Of a stretch of 64,000 nucleotides of DNA, positions 7,850 through 16,288 are shown piece by piece. The position numbers and the translations under genes are program-made. Position 1 is the stretch's first letter, and the number at the start of each line of letters is the position of its first letter. Location of the stretch: NCBI GenBank assembly GCA_016713245.1, contig JADJPM010000001.1:1612001-1676000 (forward strand), read 5' to 3'. The notes below the pieces were generated by a model that worked only from the letters and a program-made list of their open reading frames with translations, had not been told where the DNA came from and did no database searches. Source of the DNA: Verrucomicrobiaceae bacterium (GTDB taxonomy: Bacteria > Verrucomicrobiota > Verrucomicrobiia > Verrucomicrobiales > Verrucomicrobiaceae).

Positions 7850-8596
7850 ATGCTAAGCCTTAGCCGTATTCTCTCCCTGCTGTTTCTCGTCTCGCTGCTT
7901 TCGCCTGCCTTGGCGCAGGAAAAGGAGCTCACTCCTCAACAAGCCAAGGCCGCTTTTGCCAAGGCGGACAAGGCGCTGAACGACGCCTGGGCCGCGGCGA
8001 AGGCCAAGCTGCCGGAGGAGACGTTTGCGAAGTTGAAGGAAGATCAAAAGGCCTGGGTCGAGTATCGCGACTACCTGGCTCGGTCGCCGATGTACACCGG
8101 GGCCGAGGGCAGCGACGAGCTCTCGCTCGAGTCGCCGGAGTATATGGAAGCCGCCGCCGCGTTGGAAGAAGATCGCACCCGCTGGCTGAAAGGCCTCGTC
8201 CGTGAATGGGAGGCGGAAGAACCGCTGACCGGCCAGTGGACGGACAGCTATGGCGGCAGCGTGCAAGTCGTCGAAAAGGACGGAAAGCTGCATTTCATCA
8301 TCGAGTGCGTGCGCGGCCCCACCTCGCACACGGGCGGTCTGGCCGGCATCGCCGCCTGGAACAGCACGATCGGATGGTTCAGCGACAAAGGCCGCGACCC
8401 GGCGAAGGAGGACGAAACGAACCTGAGCTTCATCCTGCGAGATCAGAAGCTCGAAGTCATCGGAGCGAACACCAGCGAGTATCATGGCGCCCGCGCCTAC
8501 TTTGACGGCGAGTATGTCAAAACGGGCAAGCTCAGCGCCAAAGCCCAGGCTGCCGTGCTGAAGGCCGCGAAGTCCGGCGAACTCCCGGAGGAATAA
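7850..8596 (+). CDS. Secreted LprI-like (DUF1311) protein with C-terminal extension
   Basis: The 248-residue protein has a signal peptide (MLSLSRILSLLFLVSLLSPALA, then QEKEL). A helical LprI/DUF1311-type domain follows: LTPQQAKAAFAKADKALNDAWA...LKEDQKAWVEYRD, matching the usual A-x(n)-L-N-x-x-Y/W ... L-x-x-x-Q-x-x-W pattern. A beta-rich region from about residue 125 (TGQWTDSYGGSVQVVEKDG) has no clear match. LprI proteins inhibit lysozyme in some pathogens, but the family is broad. It is followed after 7 bp by the DUF2132 gene, so both are probably co-transcribed. Confidence 0.7.
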   Translation: MLSLSRILSLLFLVSLLSPALAQEKELTPQQAKAAFAKADKALNDAWAAAKAKLPEETFAKLKEDQKAWVEYRDYLARSPMYTGAEGSDELSLESPEYMEAAAALEEDRTRWLKGLVREWEAEEPLTGQWTDSYGGSVQVVEKDGKLHFIIECVRGPTSHTGGLAGIAAWNSTIGWFSDKGRDPAKEDETNLSFILRDQKLEVIGANTSEYHGARAYFDGEYVKTGKLSAKAQAAVLKAAKSGELPEE

Positions 8597-8603
8597 TCCC
8601 ACC

Positions 8604-8861
8604 ATGCACGCCGCCGGCCCCAAGAACCCCCTTCATGGCATCACCCTCGAGATGATGGTCACGCAGCTCGTGGCGCATTACGGCTGGGAGATGCTCGGAC
8701 GCATGATCCCGATCAATTGCTTCAACTGGCATCCCAGCATCAAATCCAGCCTCACCTTCCTCCGCCGCACCCAGTGGGCACGTGACAAGGTGGAGGCGCT
8801 CTACCTCGACTCGCTGCCGGACATGAAGCGGGACGCGGATGCGAAGCCGAAGGACGCGTGA
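8604..8861 (+). CDS. DUF2132 / VF530-like small DNA-binding-fold protein
   Basis: The 85-residue cytoplasmic protein carries the full DUF2132 signature: NPLHGITLEMMVTQLV, YGWEMLGRMIPINCF and HPSIKSSLTFLRRTQWAR...VEALYL. VF530 from Vibrio fischeri has this fold and has been proposed to bind DNA; its biological role is unknown. A GGAGG ribosome-binding site at 8587-8592 overlaps the end of the upstream LprI-like gene, supporting translational linkage. It converges on the spermidine-synthase-like gene with a 1-bp gap. Confidence 0.9.
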   Translation: MHAAGPKNPLHGITLEMMVTQLVAHYGWEMLGRMIPINCFNWHPSIKSSLTFLRRTQWARDKVEALYLDSLPDMKRDADAKPKDA

Positions 8862-8862
8862 C

Positions 8863-9537
8863 CTACCGCCGATCCGCCACAAAGATGGTGTGCGTGCATC
8901 GCCGGGCCTGCGGATAGGCCTTGGCGGCCACGGTTTCGACTTTGAATCCCGCTTTGGCGAGACGTCTCGCAAAGGCCTGGTCGGTGCTCGCCGACCAGAA
9001 CGTGACCCGCCCGCCGGGCTTCAGCGCCTGCATGATCGCGGCGAATCCCTGATTCTGGTAAAGCCGTGCATTGCCATCCTGCACCATCGCGATAGGGCCG
9101 TTGTCCACATCGAGCAGGATGGCGTCGTAGTGCCCGGCGGGAGCGCGGGAGATGACCTGGAAAACATCCTCGACGAAGACCTCGACCCGTTTGTCATCGA
9201 GCAGCAGACCGTTCACGGAGCCGAGGAACTCCCGATTCCACGCCACCACCTCCGGCAGCAGTTCCGCCACCTGCACGCTGGCCTCCGCACCGACCAGCTC
9301 CAGCACCTGCCGTAGGGTAAAACCAAAGCCGAGGCCGCCGATGAGCACACGGGCCTTTGCCGGAGAACCCGCACGGACACAAGCCAGCTGGGCGAGCACC
9401 TTTTCCGACTCCGCGGCATTTGTGCCCATGAGCGGCTGGCGGTTCACCCGCAGGTAAAAATGCGTGTCATGCGCATGCAGCGTGAGCTCGGCACCGTCGG
9501 GAGTGCTTGCGGTGGCGAGGAGGGTGAAGGGCTTCAA
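8863..9537 (-). CDS. Spermidine synthase-like methyltransferase-fold protein
   Basis: The 224-residue protein contains a Rossmann methyltransferase core. VLIGGLGFGFTLRQVL is the glycine-rich cofactor loop, VQVAELLPEVVAWNREFL the acidic strand-2 region, VEVFVEDVFQVI and YDAILLDVDNGPIAMV the later motifs, and LKPGGRVTFWSAS the strand-5 region. This is the layout of SpeE-like proteins. It lacks an obvious full N-terminal beta-barrel and may not be a true aminopropyltransferase. Such stand-alone SpeE-like proteins are common and poorly characterised. Confidence 0.75.
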   Translation of the reverse strand: MKPFTLLATASTPDGAELTLHAHDTHFYLRVNRQPLMGTNAAESEKVLAQLACVRAGSPAKARVLIGGLGFGFTLRQVLELVGAEASVQVAELLPEVVAWNREFLGSVNGLLLDDKRVEVFVEDVFQVISRAPAGHYDAILLDVDNGPIAMVQDGNARLYQNQGFAAIMQALKPGGRVTFWSASTDQAFARRLAKAGFKVETVAAKAYPQARRCTHTIFVADRR

Positions 9538-9617
9538 GGCGGCGCGATAGCACGAGAAGCCATGCTTTCACAAGAGGTTCTTGCGCAGCGTGCGGACTCC
9601 CGCGATACAGGAGCACG

Positions 9618-10871
9618 ATGCAAACGTCACGCCGTCACTTCACCTCGGGTCTCGCGCTTTCGATTCTTGGAACCGCCTGCCAGGGACCGATGCCCCAGGC
9701 CTATCAGCCGCCGCAGGCCGCTCCACAAGGCGGTCCCTTCATGCTCGGCGTGGATGTGCTGGCCTCGCGTGGCTTTGACCTGCTGCGTGGCAAACGCGTG
9801 GGCCTCATCACCAATCACACCAGCCTCACCGGCCGTGGCGAGCGCACACGCCAGCTCATGCAGCGGGCGCTGGGCGGAGGCCTCACCGCGTTGTATGCGC
9901 CGGAGCACGGCATCGACGGCTCCATCAAGGCGGGCGTGCATGTCGCGACGCGACGCGACAACGTCACAGGCCTCACCGTTTACTCGCTTTACGGCCCCAC
10001 GCGCAAGCCCACCCCCGCGATGCTCGCTCCCATCGATGTGCTGGTGTTTGATCTCCAAGACATCGGCTGCCGCAGCTACACCTACATCAGCACGATGATC
10101 GTCTCGATGGAGGCCGCGGCGGAGAATGGGAAACTCTTCGTCGTGCTCGACCGGCCGAATCCCATGGGCGGATGGCGTGTGGAAGGTCCGCCGCTGGAGT
10201 CGCAGTGGAAGTCCTTCGTGGGTCAGGTGCCCGTGCCCTATGTGCATGGCATGACCGCGGGTGAGATCGCCCAGATGGCCTGTGCTCGCGGCTGGGTGAG
10301 CCGTGTGCCGCGCATGACCACGGTGAAGATGCAGGGCTGGAATCGCTCCATGATCTGGCAGGACACCGGCCTGCGCTGGCATCCCACCTCGCCAAACATC
10401 CCGTATGCCACCTCGCCGTTTTACTACGTCGCCACCGGCATCCTCGGCGGCGCGGCGGCGGTGGATGTAGGCATCGGCTCGGACAATCCCTTCGGCTATG
10501 CCGGCGGCAGCGGTGTGAATCCCGGCGCACTCCTCGCCGCGTGCCAGCGCTGGAACACCCCGGGCGTCACCTACTCGCCCTACACCAAGAACGGTTTCGG
10601 CGGCGTGAAACTGCACATCCATCCCCGCAACACGGCCGATCTCACCGGCCTCGACGTCATGCTCCTCGCCGAGATCAACCGCCTCACTGGTGGCAAAGCC
10701 GCCCGCAACATGAGCGGCTCCAAGTTGAACCTCTTCAACAAGGTCTTCGGCAGCGAATCTCTTCATCGCGACCTCCTTCGCGGCACGCCAGGCCACGTCA
10801 TCGCGTCACACTGGCAGGGCTGGGTGCAGAGCTTCCGCTCCCAGCGCCAGGGCTATCTGCTGTACGCGTGA
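9618..10871 (+). CDS. DUF1343 / NamZ-type exo-beta-N-acetylmuramidase (exported)
   Basis: The 417-residue protein starts MQTSRRHFTSGLALSILGTAC, a twin-arginine signal followed by a lipobox-like LGTAC. It is therefore probably exported folded and possibly lipid-anchored. The DUF1343 body follows with GVDVL, KRVGLITNHTS, ALYAPEHGI, the YSLYGPTRKPT segment, VLVFDLQDIGCRSYTYISTM, VVLDRPNPMGG and WHPTSPNIP. These are conserved in NamZ of Bacillus subtilis, which releases terminal MurNAc from peptidoglycan fragments. The role fits cell-wall recycling or predation on foreign peptidoglycan. The 3' side is followed by a tandem GC-rich repeat. Confidence 0.9.
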   Translation: MQTSRRHFTSGLALSILGTACQGPMPQAYQPPQAAPQGGPFMLGVDVLASRGFDLLRGKRVGLITNHTSLTGRGERTRQLMQRALGGGLTALYAPEHGIDGSIKAGVHVATRRDNVTGLTVYSLYGPTRKPTPAMLAPIDVLVFDLQDIGCRSYTYISTMIVSMEAAAENGKLFVVLDRPNPMGGWRVEGPPLESQWKSFVGQVPVPYVHGMTAGEIAQMACARGWVSRVPRMTTVKMQGWNRSMIWQDTGLRWHPTSPNIPYATSPFYYVATGILGGAAAVDVGIGSDNPFGYAGGSGVNPGALLAACQRWNTPGVTYSPYTKNGFGGVKLHIHPRNTADLTGLDVMLLAEINRLTGGKAARNMSGSKLNLFNKVFGSESLHRDLLRGTPGHVIASHWQGWVQSFRSQRQGYLLYA

Positions 10872-10883
10872 GTGCTTGGAATC

Positions 10884-10975
10884 CTGCTCCGTCTCCGCCC
10901 CCTGCTCCGTCTCCGCCCCCTGCTCCGCCTCGCTTCGGGGGCTGATGCGCCCGGATTCGAGGCGGAGACGGAGGA
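10884..10975. repeat. GC-rich tandem 18-mer with downstream inverted partner
   Basis: Two exact tandem copies of an 18-mer (10884-10901, 10902-10919) and a third partial copy (from 10920) are followed at about 10958-10975 by the complementary GAGGCGGAGACGGAGGAGG segment. A large stem-loop can form between the NamZ-like and beta-lactamase-like stops, possibly a bidirectional terminator. Confidence 0.7.
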
Positions 10976-11010
10976 GGAGTCAGAGTCGGATCACCTGCGG
11001 TGGGCGAGGC

Positions 11011-12603
11011 TCACTTCCTCCTCTTCAACGCCGGCAGCTTCAGACCGTTCTGCGTGATGTGCAGACGCTTGATCTGGCCCGTCTCGTCCCGCTCGAACTC
11101 CAGCGAGGCAAAAACGACGTCATACTCAAAGTGCCCCGGCTTCGTCTCAAACACCGGCAGGAACGGCTGGCCGGTGAGCTGCACAAAGAGCGTGCCGCGA
11201 CGCACTTCGATCGTGAAAACCTTGTCCGGCGGGAAGAAGTCATACACGCCGGTGAACTCCTCGAGCTCCTTCGCGGGCCGGAAGAGATACTCGGGTGCTT
11301 GTTCATCGAGCCGCTTCGCCACCTGCTTCTGGTTGTTTTGATCGAGCGTGACGCTCGTGATGACTCCGCTGGCATCGCGGCCAAAGATCAGCCTCGCCGC
11401 CACGCCGCGATGGAAGAACACATCCTTCTTCTCATGCAGGTAAGGCAGGAAGACCTGCCCCGTGAGCTTGCACCACAGGCCACCATCGCGGATGACAAAG
11501 GTCAGCTTGCCCTCCTGGCCGAGTTTGAAGACACCGACGTAAGGTTTCAGCTCCGCCTCGCTGAGCTTGGGGCCTTCCACGGCCTTGAATTGCTCGCGAT
11601 CCAGCGGCCGCGTGACCATGACCGGCTCCAGCTCGGCATTGTTGATGAGCACGATGCGCACCTGATCGGTCTTGGGCTTTGCTTGAAGCAGCGTGCGGTA
11701 GCCGCCGGTGCCGCCGTTGTGCGCGATCAAATCGTCGCCAAGGAAAAAACAGCAGCCGATGCCCTCGGCGAGAGGTTTCACCGCAAGCTGGATGGCCTCG
11801 CGCAGCGGCGAGGACTCCGGGTGATTCAAAGCGCGGCCAAAGAGCATCATGTCCGCCGCCGTGCTGCGCAGTCCACCAGCGGGTGCGAAGGCTTGAAAGG
11901 TCCACTCATGTGCTTCCTTCTTCCCATCAAACGGCGGCGCGAGGCGCTGGCGCATCTCGGCTGTCGGCACCGGCATCGTGTCATGCATGCCGAGCGGCTG
12001 GGTGATCCGGTCACGCACGAGATTCGACCACGAATCACCCAGCGCACGCTCAATGACATGACCCAAAATAGCCACGCCGGCATTCGAGTAGCTCATCTCA
12101 TGCGGGCCGGCTTTTTCGATCTTCACGCTCGCCAGCCATTCACCGAGCTTTTTCGTGTCGTAAGTGCCGTAAGGGTCCGCCACGGTGAAATCGGCATTGT
12201 CCGGCATGCGGGGCAAGCCGCTCGTGTGCGTGGCGAGCTGCGCCAGTGTGATGGCGGCCACCTTGTCATCGGCGAAGGCCTGCTTCGCATTGAGCGCCTG
12301 CGTGAGTGTCGTTTCAAACGTGAGCTTCTTCTCCAGCACGGCCTGCGCCAGCAGCAGCCCGGTGAATACCTTGCTGATCGAGCCGATCTCAAACACCACC
12401 TTCTCCGCAGGTAGGTTCGCAGGCTTGTCGGGACCTGAAATGGCATACACCGCCTTTCCGTCCCGCCACTCGCCAGTGACGATGCAGCCACGCGGCATGC
12501 TCTTGGCGATGTTTTGCGCCGAGCCGGCCAGCGACAGAGGCTTTTGAGCCAACAAAACGGAACTCAGCGAAAGCCACGCGAGAGCGAGCAGGAGAGGTTT
12601 CAT
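11011..12603 (-). CDS. Secreted serine hydrolase, class C beta-lactamase / DD-peptidase family
   Basis: The 530-residue protein starts at ATG 12603 with signal peptide MKPLLLALAWLSLSSVLLA, then QKPL. The beta-lactamase/transpeptidase triad motifs are present: S75-ISK (SxxK), YSN (in EMSYSNAG) and HNGGTGG (the KTG-equivalent HxG). Two C-terminal lipocalin-like beta domains (about 345-530; for example LKPYVGVFKLGQEGKLTFVIRDG, and EFTGVYDFFPPDKVFTIEVRRG) resemble DUF3471-type extensions. It probably acts on peptidoglycan peptides or esters in the periplasm. Class C-like family members are often not true beta-lactamases. It is divergent from the PHP gene; much longer upstream reading is only antisense to that gene. 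Confidence 0.85.
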   Translation of the reverse strand: MKPLLLALAWLSLSSVLLAQKPLSLAGSAQNIAKSMPRGCIVTGEWRDGKAVYAISGPDKPANLPAEKVVFEIGSISKVFTGLLLAQAVLEKKLTFETTLTQALNAKQAFADDKVAAITLAQLATHTSGLPRMPDNADFTVADPYGTYDTKKLGEWLASVKIEKAGPHEMSYSNAGVAILGHVIERALGDSWSNLVRDRITQPLGMHDTMPVPTAEMRQRLAPPFDGKKEAHEWTFQAFAPAGGLRSTAADMMLFGRALNHPESSPLREAIQLAVKPLAEGIGCCFFLGDDLIAHNGGTGGYRTLLQAKPKTDQVRIVLINNAELEPVMVTRPLDREQFKAVEGPKLSEAELKPYVGVFKLGQEGKLTFVIRDGGLWCKLTGQVFLPYLHEKKDVFFHRGVAARLIFGRDASGVITSVTLDQNNQKQVAKRLDEQAPEYLFRPAKELEEFTGVYDFFPPDKVFTIEVRRGTLFVQLTGQPFLPVFETKPGHFEYDVVFASLEFERDETGQIKRLHITQNGLKLPALKRRK

Positions 12604-12666
12604 GCGGCGAGCATGCGCGGAGGCACATTTTTTGTCACTTCCTTTGTTTCCTGCCGTTTGGCTGCC

Positions 12667-13917
12667 ATGCGCCGCATCCTCGCCCTGCTCTTCCTCACTG
12701 TTCTTTCCGCCTCCGCCGAAAACAAATGGTTCAAAGGCAACACGCACACCCACACGCTCTGGAGCGATGGCAATGACTTCGCCGAGATGGTGATCGACTG
12801 GTACAAGCAGCACGGCTACGACTTCCTCGCGCTCAGCGATCACAACATCCTCCAGGCCAAAGAAGTGTGGATGGATGTGAAGGCCGTCGAGAAGCGCCGC
12901 AAGGCACTCGGCAAAACGACGATGGAAAAGTATCGCGCCCGCTTCGGCGATGAATGGGTCATCACGCGTGAAAAGGAAGGCTCCACCGAGGTGCGTCTGC
13001 GCGAGATGCGGGAGTACGCGCCGAAGTTTGACGAGCCGGGCAAGTTCCTCCTCGTGAAGGCCGAGGAGATCAGCGCCTCCTTCAACAAAGCCCCCATCCA
13101 CATGAACGCGGTGAACGTGCAGGAGGAGATCCAGCCCGTGAAAGACCTCACCAGCATCCAGGAGACCATGCGGGCGAATTTGAAGCTCGTCGCCGAGCAG
13201 TCGAAGCGCCTCGGCGTGCCGATCTTCACGCACATCAACCATCCGAACTTCCGCTGGGCACTCACCGCCGATGACCTCGCCGCCGTGACCGAGGAGAACT
13301 TCTTCGAGATCTACAATGGCCACCCGATGATCGAGTGGGAGGGCGACGAGTTCCGCCACAGTCACGAGAAGATCTGGGACATCGCCAACACGCTGCGCCT
13401 CACGCAGTTCAAGGCCGCGCCGCTCTTCGGCGTGGGCACCGATGACTCCCACCACTACCACGGCGAGGAAAGCAGCCCCGGCCGCGGCTGGGTCATGGTC
13501 CGCGCCGACAAGCTGGAGGCCAATGCGCTCGTCGAGGCCATGAAGCGCGGCGATTTCTATGCCAGCAGCGGCGTCACGCTGGACGACGTGAGCTTCACCG
13601 GCGGCAAGCTGCGCATTCAGATCCACGCCGAGCCCGGCGTGACCTACACCACCGTCATCCGCGGCACTTTGAAAGGCTTCGACGCCACCACCACCGAGGT
13701 CGCCACCCCGAAGGGCGACTTCCATCCCGTGCGCAAACGCTACTCCGACGACATCGGCAAGACCCTCGCCACGCTCACTGGCCCCGTCATCGAATGGACA
13801 CCCAGCGGCAACGAACTCTACTTCCGCGCCTCCATCACCTCCTCGAAGCCGCATCCGAATCCCTCCATGAAAGACCAGAAGGAGATGGCCTGGACGCAGC
13901 CCATGGGTTGGCGCTGA
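12667..13917 (+). CDS. Secreted PHP-domain metallophosphoesterase-like protein
   Basis: The 416-residue protein starts at ATG 12667 (MRRILALLFLTVLSASAENKWFKGNTHTHTLWSDG). A signal peptide is followed immediately by the first PHP metal motif NTHTHTLWSDGN. Next come HGYDFLALSDHNIL (motif 2), the glutamate VKAEEIS region, IFTHINHPNF (motif 3) and GVGTDDSHHYHG (motif 4), so a tri-metal site is predicted. PHP enzymes cleave phosphoester bonds; a secreted form may act on extracellular phosphate esters. The substrate is unknown. The start was chosen because it gives a clean export signal. Confidence 0.85.
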   Translation: MRRILALLFLTVLSASAENKWFKGNTHTHTLWSDGNDFAEMVIDWYKQHGYDFLALSDHNILQAKEVWMDVKAVEKRRKALGKTTMEKYRARFGDEWVITREKEGSTEVRLREMREYAPKFDEPGKFLLVKAEEISASFNKAPIHMNAVNVQEEIQPVKDLTSIQETMRANLKLVAEQSKRLGVPIFTHINHPNFRWALTADDLAAVTEENFFEIYNGHPMIEWEGDEFRHSHEKIWDIANTLRLTQFKAAPLFGVGTDDSHHYHGEESSPGRGWVMVRADKLEANALVEAMKRGDFYASSGVTLDDVSFTGGKLRIQIHAEPGVTYTTVIRGTLKGFDATTTEVATPKGDFHPVRKRYSDDIGKTLATLTGPVIEWTPSGNELYFRASITSSKPHPNPSMKDQKEMAWTQPMGWR

Positions 13918-13952
13918 TTTGTGCTGTCATCATGCAGTTGAAGCTGCGCGAT

Positions 13953-13987
13953 AGCGTCCTGGAGTGCGCCGGCCCCCCGGCGCTTTC
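13953..13987 (+). repeat. Dispersed palindromic repeat (family I), second copy
   Basis: This 35-bp block matches the reverse complement of 4411-4445 at about 32 positions and contains the GCGCCGG/CCGGCGC palindrome. It lies just 5' of the aldo/keto reductase gene and creates spurious upstream start options for it. Confidence 0.75.
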
Positions 13988-14050
13988 GGGCGTTCCAAGT
14001 CTCTCTCGCTAACGCAAAGCTCCCGCCATCCCCCTCCTTCCGTCTGTTCC

Positions 14051-14893
14051 GTGTCTTCCGTAGGCCCATCTTCATCTCTTCCCCGCATCGGCCTCGGCTG
14101 CGTCACCTTCGGTCGTGAGATCGACGAAGCCGCTTCCTTGGCGCTGCTCGATCACGCCTTCGCACGCGGCGTCACGCACTTCGACACCGCAGCCGCTTAC
14201 GGCGGTGGAGCTTCGGAAACGATCCTCGGCAAGTGGCTGGCTTCGCGAAAGCCGGAAAGCATCACCATCGCCACGAAGATCCTGCCGCCGTATGATGGCA
14301 TCGACATCACCCCGAGCCTGAAACGCCTTGGCGTGGAGCAAATCGACCTGCTTTACCTGCATCAATGGCACGAAACCGCGCTGCAAGCCGGTGCAGCGCT
14401 CGAAAAACTGCCGGTGAAGCGATTCGGAGCCAGCAACGTGACTCTGGATCAACTCCGCGCTCTCGGCCCGCGCTTCCGCGTGATCCAAAACAACCACAAC
14501 CTCGCCGTCAGCGAGGTGAGCGATGAATTGCGCGACTACTGCGCCGCGAATGACATCGCCATCGTGACCTACAGTCCGCTCGGAGCCGGGTTTTTGACCG
14601 GGAAGCATCAAAACGGCGTTCAGGCCGGTTCACGCTTCGAAATCGTTCCGGGGCATCAGAGCGTCTATTTTCATGACGCAGCCTATCAGCGCCTCGCACG
14701 GCTCGAAGCCGTCGCGAAGCGCACCGGACACTCACAGGCGCATCTCGCGCTGGCGTGGGCTTTGCATCAGCCGGGCATCGATACCGTGCTCATCGGCGGT
14801 CGCACGCCGGCGCATCTCGATCAGGCCTTCGCGGCGCTGGAGTTCGATGATCCGGCGTTGATGGCCGAGCTCAGCCTTGATGCCGCCGCCTGA
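14051..14893 (+). CDS. Aldo/keto reductase
   Basis: The protein of about 280 residues is read from GTG 14051 (VSSVGPSSSLPRIGLGCVTFGREI). It is an AKR-family TIM barrel using NAD(P)H to reduce an unknown carbonyl. The catalytic tetrad is visible: Asp and Tyr in FDTAAAYGGG, Lys in IATKILPP, His in LHQWHET. Cofactor motifs include SNVTLDQL, YSPLGAGFLTGKH and the C-terminal VLIGGRTPAHLDQA. The start is uncertain because the repeat at 13953-13987 removed any clear upstream signal; GTG 14051 precedes the first conserved strand by about ten residues. It overlaps the convergent AraC regulator by 23 bp. Confidence 0.85.
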   Translation: MSSVGPSSSLPRIGLGCVTFGREIDEAASLALLDHAFARGVTHFDTAAAYGGGASETILGKWLASRKPESITIATKILPPYDGIDITPSLKRLGVEQIDLLYLHQWHETALQAGAALEKLPVKRFGASNVTLDQLRALGPRFRVIQNNHNLAVSEVSDELRDYCAANDIAIVTYSPLGAGFLTGKHQNGVQAGSRFEIVPGHQSVYFHDAAYQRLARLEAVAKRTGHSQAHLALAWALHQPGIDTVLIGGRTPAHLDQAFAALEFDDPALMAELSLDAAA

Positions 14894-15665
14894 ATTCCTT
14901 CGGAGTCATGCCGGTGCGTTTGCGGAATTGCTGGGTGAAGGCGCTTTGATCGCAGAAGGCGTGGTCGAGGGCGATCTGGATGATGGGGAGCGTGGTTTTG
15001 GCCAAAGCCTCGGCGGCGGATTGGATGCGGGAGCGGAGCAAGAGCTCGTAGGGGCTGATGTCGAGGGCGATGCGGAGCTTGCGATGCAGGTGGCGCTCGG
15101 AGACGCCGGCGGCGCGGGCGAGCTCGGCGGTGGTGACGACTTCGTGGCAGTGCTCGCGGGCGTATTGCACGGCGACGGTGACCTCGCGCACATCGTGCTG
15201 GCGCATGCGGTCCTCATCGCGGCGGGTGATGCCCATGACGCCGATGACTTTTCCGCGTTTGTCGCGCACGGGCAGCTTCGTGCAGAGGAACCAGCTCAAA
15301 TTGCGCTGCTCGTCATACCAGACTTCGAGACGGTTGATGAGCGGTTTGCCGCTGCGGATGACCTTTTGGTCGTCGTCGCGATACGCCTTCGCGACATCGG
15401 GCGGGAAGAATTTCTCATCCATCGCGCCTACCAGCTCGCGCTCGCTCTTGATGCCGAATCGCTCAAAGGTGGCGCTGTTCGCCGCGATGTGCCGCCCCTG
15501 GTCGTCCTTCATGAAAAAGAACACGCCGGGCATGTGCTCGAAAATCGCCCGCACGCCCTGCGGATCGGCGATCCGGGCGAAAAAGTCGGCTTGGAGGCGT
15601 GGCAGCGGCATGGCCGGATAGTGATGCAGAAAAATCGCCTGTCGCAGGGAAAGCACGGGCTTCAT
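14871..15665 (-). CDS. PAS-domain AraC-family transcriptional regulator
   Basis: The 264-residue protein starts at ATG 15665 (MKPVLSLRQAIFLHHYPAMPLP). The N-terminal half is a PAS sensor (about 35-150: IFEHMPGVFFFMKDDQGRHIAANSATFERFG ... GITRRDED). The C-terminal about 100 residues form the double helix-turn-helix of AraC/XylS regulators (TTAELARAAGVSERHLHRKL and LPIIQIALDHAFCDQSAFTQQFRKRTGMTPKEFRRR). The PAS-AraC order is common in PVC bacteria, where such regulators control neighbouring carbohydrate genes. The target here is unknown; it converges on the aldo/keto reductase gene. Confidence 0.9.
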   Translation of the reverse strand: MKPVLSLRQAIFLHHYPAMPLPRLQADFFARIADPQGVRAIFEHMPGVFFFMKDDQGRHIAANSATFERFGIKSERELVGAMDEKFFPPDVAKAYRDDDQKVIRSGKPLINRLEVWYDEQRNLSWFLCTKLPVRDKRGKVIGVMGITRRDEDRMRQHDVREVTVAVQYAREHCHEVVTTAELARAAGVSERHLHRKLRIALDISPYELLLRSRIQSAAEALAKTTLPIIQIALDHAFCDQSAFTQQFRKRTGMTPKEFRRRHQG

Positions 15666-15954
15666 GACCCACCCGTAACGGCCAAAGTGCAGGCGGGAAG
15701 TGCCGGCTGAAACGGGACAGGTATGCCGCTTGAGCATCACCGCTCCGGCGAATCGCCTCAAGGCCTATCCGATGGGCGCTTGGTCCCAAGTGAAGCTGCC
15801 TTTGGGGCTATTCTCCGCGTCATGACCCTTTTGGAAACAGAGTCCAGAATGATCTCCCGCAGATTCAGGCAGGCCCACAGATTGGATTCCAAAAAAATTT
15901 GTGGGCTTCCCTGAATCTGTGGGAAGTCACCAATCAGGGTGACGCACGATATAG
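15666..15954. other. Intergenic region with an inverted repeat
   Basis: No gene is seen. A palindromic element has arms at 15855-15878 and 15901-15924 (21 of 24 positions complementary, core CAGATTCAGG). The rest is featureless. The promoter of the AraC gene should lie near 15680-15720. Confidence 0.5.
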
Positions 15955-16170
15955 GCCGCCTTTTGCCCTCGCAGCAGCGATGGCAGCAACGGAAGCGACG
16001 GCTCCAAAGGCCAACCCGGCGCAATCAGCCAAGCCCAACTCGATAGTGCCATCAGCGGCACGAGCGCGAACACGAACAGCGTGAGCACGCTGGACAGCCC
16101 TTTCGCCGATCCCGACGTGGAAACACTGCGCCAGAAGCTCAATGAGATGATCCTGAATGGGCGGCGGTAG
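15955..16170 (+). pseudogene. 3' remnant of a collagen-like phage-tail/fibre protein (copy A of the island repeat)
   Basis: From just after an in-frame TAG at 15952 an open frame reads Gly-x-x triplets of collagen type (DGSNGSDGSKGQPG). It continues AISQAQLDSAISGTSANTNSV, SPFADPDVETLRQKLNEMI and ends LNGRR, stop at 16168-16170. There is no start codon in a sensible place, so this is the tail end of a longer gene. The C-terminal style is seen in tail-fibre-like collagen proteins of verrucomicrobial phages (from memory). Its last 35 bp (16142-16176) recur at 17239 and 18568 and bound the two accessory genes. Confidence 0.6.
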
Positions 16171-16260
16171 AGGAAGCTGTGAGACTTTCCCGGCTGCCTT
16201 GACTTTCCACGGCATCCTTGGAGACTCGCTCCGTCCGTTCGGGACTCGTTTGGTTAAATG
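16142..16260 (+). repeat. Island repeat, copy A
   Basis: The core at 16142-16176 encodes EMILNGRR-stop and AGGAAG. It matches copy B (from 17239) at 34 of 35 positions and copy C (from 18568) at about 30 of 35. A looser similarity to copy B continues for about 80 bp (CTTGACTT, CATCCT, CGTTCG blocks). It marks the left edge of cassette 1. Confidence 0.7.
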
Positions 16261-16288
16261 GGCATTGTTAGCCCAAAAACAATTACAT

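Noticed and set aside
12604..13854. Long 5' extension of the beta-lactamase-like frame
   Set aside because: It is antisense to the PHP gene; the real start at 12603 is followed by a clean signal peptide.
15822..15914. Short frame MTLLETESRM...
   Set aside because: It runs through the palindromic repeat and has no ribosome-binding site or homologous pattern.
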